From contig QANT01004553.1 in NCBI GenBank assembly GCA_003254885.1, forward strand, positions 35,406 to 99,405: DNA of 64,000 nt, given 5' to 3'. Source of the stretch: Purshia tridentata. Taxonomy: Eukaryota > Streptophyta > Magnoliopsida > Rosales > Rosaceae. The translations under genes and the position numbers were made by a program. Under the pieces are notes generated by a model, which was not told the DNA's origin, did not search any database, and saw only the letters and a program-made list of their open reading frames with translations. Shown piece after piece: positions 61,436 through 64,000 of the stretch. The first letter of the stretch is position 1; each line of letters opens with the position of its first letter.

Positions 61436-63652
61436 GTTCGGAGGTCTTAGAATTTTGGCCTTTAGGGTTATGATTTCATTGCTCTTTACTGCTTTTTTGT
61501 TTTTTTAAATTTGGTTTAGACTGTTTTCTGCTACATTTATGTTATATTTCCAAAGTTCAATGAGCGGATGTTTAATGCCTTTTCCAATTAATGGGTTTTG
61601 CTTATTATCTGTTTTTGGGTGGTAAACATGATGGATTTGCTTTAATTTCGCTATTGGTAATTAAATGACTAAATTCTGGTTGGCTTTTGTTTACTGTTGC
61701 GCTATGCCTTGTGGATGTGTGGGATGTTTGTTTAGTTAACGTTGAGGGCTCATGTTACTGTGACAAAGAGCGACCATCTATTGATCTTTCTGTAAATGCT
61801 TGGACTATGTATCAAGCTCAATGACCAGGATTTAAATCAAGAAACTTTGCGTTGGTATAAGGATTTGTTTGCATACAAACATGACTGCAATTTTTTTACT
61901 TGTTTCGGAGGAAACTGTATTGTTAGGTATTTGTACCAGTGATGTTGGATATGCTTAACTCCATCTTTGCTAGTCATATGCACAGGACTAGTCTGAAATG
62001 GCTTTTGTGGATGTGTATGGGGGTTGTGGCCATGAGCCAAGCTTGGTAATTTTGTTTAGGTCTTATCATCTTAATGTATAGTCTTAAGCTGTACTTGCAA
62101 ATTGATTTGTGAATTTTTTCTCATTGGCTTTATTCGTATTTGAGTTAGTAGTTGTATTAGTCATGAATTAGTTAAAAGGATTATAGTGGCCACAAAAAAA
62201 AGGGTTATAGAGGAAGCTTGTATTGCATTATCATAGATGGATGTATACTGCACTAGATGAACTGATGAAGCTATATTTTGGGGGGAGTGATTCTGCTTCT
62301 CTGTGTTAGATGCATGTTAAATCTTAGCTTGCTGCTGCTTTTGTTAAGCATTGGAAGATGCTTTTCGAAACTAAAGTAACTTTTATGTTCAATGAGAAAT
62401 ATTTGATATATCATCTTTGGTAGGAATGTTCTCAGTAGTTCAACATGAACTAATAGATTTCTCAGTACTCAATTGTTTCCTTTCATTAGTCTTTAATCAG
62501 ATTTTCTGGCATTGATAATGGGCATAAAATATGAAGACAAATCAGTATACGTTGTTACATGATCAGTAACCAACCGGAATACCGACCACCTCATACTTTG
62601 ATCGGTGGAAAAAATTTGTTTTTTCCCACAATCAATAACAATTTCAGACCAGGATACACTTCGTTTGGTCGGAGTGCCTCACAAATGATCGGTATCCTTG
62701 TCGTGATGAACCACCAGCAACACATGTGGTAGGACGGTATCGACAGTTGTCCGTTTTAATTGGTTTGGCATGTCCTATCCTGCTAAGGACAGCATAGCCT
62801 ATTATGCTTCCATGAATTAGTTTTTTGGGTCAGTAAGTAATCATTTCATTAAAGGAACCCAAATGGCAAAACATTACAATCATGAAGGCCCAAAAGGCAC
62901 AGGCCCAACAAACACAACAAAAAAATACATGGATATAAAATACCAAAACACATAGTCCCCAAGAACATTTGCATGAACCCTAACCAAATCAAAATCCTAG
63001 TCCAAAAACATCCGTCATCTCATGATTGAAGCATAGAAAAACAAGCAAGACGCGCAACCACCAAAGAGATCGAGACAAGAGATAAACCGAAGTACATAAT
63101 ACGATTGGGGAGCAAAACATCGTTTTAAAGTGGTAGTTACGAATGCTACAATGGTCCACCAACTCCAAGCGAGGAAAACACAAATGATTTCAACAAGAGG
63201 TTGAGATCCGGGTGGGTTTCGATAAGGGAACAAAGACAAACAAAAGTGGAATAGAGTAAGAACAATAAGATGAGGGGAGTAAAGAAAATGAAAGAAACAC
63301 AACAAAAAAAGAGGATGCAGTACCTCTAGATCTGAGCATATAGCTCAAACAAATCTTCACAAGAGGGTGAAGGGAAAAATGAGAGAGAATGGAGGGAGGG
63401 GAGGGACGGAGATGGAGAAAAGCAAGTGTGATGGAGGTTAGAGGCAGGTTGGGGAGAGGGGGAGGTGAGTCGACTCTCAAAACGGCGCTTTTCTCATGCT
63501 TTCATGATTGAAAGTGATCTATATGTCCTCAGGAATAAAATAATTTTTTTACAAAAATATTGTTGCAGAAGATTGGCCCTTACATTGAAAAGCTAAGATG
63601 GCATTTGGCAATTGTTAAATTCTCGATGTTTAATTAATGGTCTTGTGAGACT
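61436..63652. other. Spacer between convergent RPL27a and MATE genes
   Basis: The first 300 bp or so are the RPL27a 3' UTR and flank. No gene is supported. The segment at about 62820-63480 (starting near CAGTAAGTAATCATTTCATT) has the look of a degraded transposon or gene fragment, but no protein match is claimed. Confidence 0.4.
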
Positions 63653-64000
63653 TCAACTTTCTACATCGTTTCCATTGGTATCAGTATGGCCGCCAACTTT
63701 GTTGTTCTCTTTGGAATCCGTATGCCCTCCCCATTTCCTTATTCTGTCTTCAGCTATAGAAGCCTGCATTTCGATCACATGCACATTACGTCTCTGTTTA
63801 TGGTGTATCATTGACACAACAGAAAAGCATGGTGTGAAACAATCCCTTACCTCTTTGCTCCAGTTGGTTTTATAAATCATCAAGAAAAGTACACAAGTCT
63901 GAAGGACTGTCCCTACCAGCATTCCAATCCAAATACCCTGAAAATGATCATTATATATCATCCCCTTGCCCCATTCACTAAATTTGAAAACAAAAACCAC
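63653..64000 (-). CDS. MATE efflux transporter (DETOXIFICATION family), C-terminal end
   Basis: Partial: the gene continues beyond the right edge. Two C-terminal exons are visible, 63851-63937 and 63653-63763, separated by an 87-bp GT-AG intron. Positions 63938-64000 are the next intron. The exon at 63851-63937 reads GIWIGMLVGTVLQTCVLF and then YKTNWSKE, the typical final transmembrane helix and cytoplasmic edge of plant MATE transporters. The last exon gives a hydrophilic tail starting ASIAEDRIRKWGG, with two related blocks (GGHTDSKENN and GGHTDTNGND). MATE proteins export organic cations, flavonoids, citrate or hormones by proton antiport. The substrate cannot be judged from this end. Confidence 0.85.
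   Translation of the reverse strand: MVFVFKFSEWGKGMIYNDHFQGIWIGMLVGTVLQTCVLFLMIYKTNWSKEVRDCFTPCFSVVSMIHHKQRRNVHVIEMQASIAEDRIRKWGGHTDSKENNKVGGHTDTNGNDVES

Noticed and set aside
1-64000. tRNA, rRNA or known miRNA genes
   Set aside because: I looked for tRNA T-loop-like GGTTCGA words and for common plant miRNA sequences. The few partial matches lacked the needed context, so none is reported.

Overview
The window is a stretch of plant nuclear DNA, almost certainly from a eudicot. It is AT-rich. Its genes have many short introns with GT-AG ends, there are long AT-rich spacers full of microsatellites and relic repeats, and the proteins belong to plant-only groups (ESR-type AP2/ERF, PIRL leucine-rich repeat, PHT2 plastid phosphate transport, GT77 arabinosyltransferase). 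A woody rosid, perhaps Rosaceae, is my guess from gene style and order, but the sequence does not prove it. I joined the exons by hand at GT-AG sites with phase checks. For every multi-exon gene I report, the exon lengths add up to an open frame.

Layout. 0-18 kb is gene-poor. It holds an ESR2/DRNL-like AP2/ERF regulator (1953-3245, minus), then about 15 kb of spacer with tandem duplications, minisatellites and an unusual palindromic repeat family. A candidate four-exon gene for an 82-residue membrane protein (15315-16902, minus) lies within it. 18-28 kb carries four minus-strand genes: an aldo-keto reductase, a DMR6/DLO-type 2-oxoglutarate dioxygenase, a PIRL leucine-rich-repeat protein and a PB1-domain protein. 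28-33 kb is spacer. 33-64 kb is gene-dense: PHT2;1 plastid phosphate transporter (plus), a PADRE/DUF4228 protein, RAY1-like GT77 glycosyltransferase, a plant PNISR-like RS protein and ABCB26 (all minus), a plastid TPR-like protein and ribosomal protein uL15/RPL27a (plus), and the 3' end of a MATE transporter (minus, running off the right edge).

How the genes relate. This is not an operon-like system; most of these are independent housekeeping or developmental genes. Two relationships stand out. The AKR and the 2OG dioxygenase are adjacent, co-oriented and both of specialised-metabolism type. ABCB26 and the TPR-like gene are divergent and share a 533-bp promoter; both products look plastid-targeted. 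From memory, the order PIRL, PB1, PHT2;1, RAY1, PNISR-like, ABCB26, RPL27a, MATE matches pieces that lie on several separate Arabidopsis segments, so the window probably keeps an ancestral eudicot gene order.

The most novel items are the 82-residue gene, a dispersed repeat whose core is a tandem array of 23-bp near-palindromes with an exact 31-bp period (58640-58860) and a relative just 3' of the small gene, a diverged non-coding duplication (about 17.5 and 25.2 kb), and splice-flanked exon-like islands at 25.9-26.4 and 59.1-60.0 kb that belong to no recognised gene.
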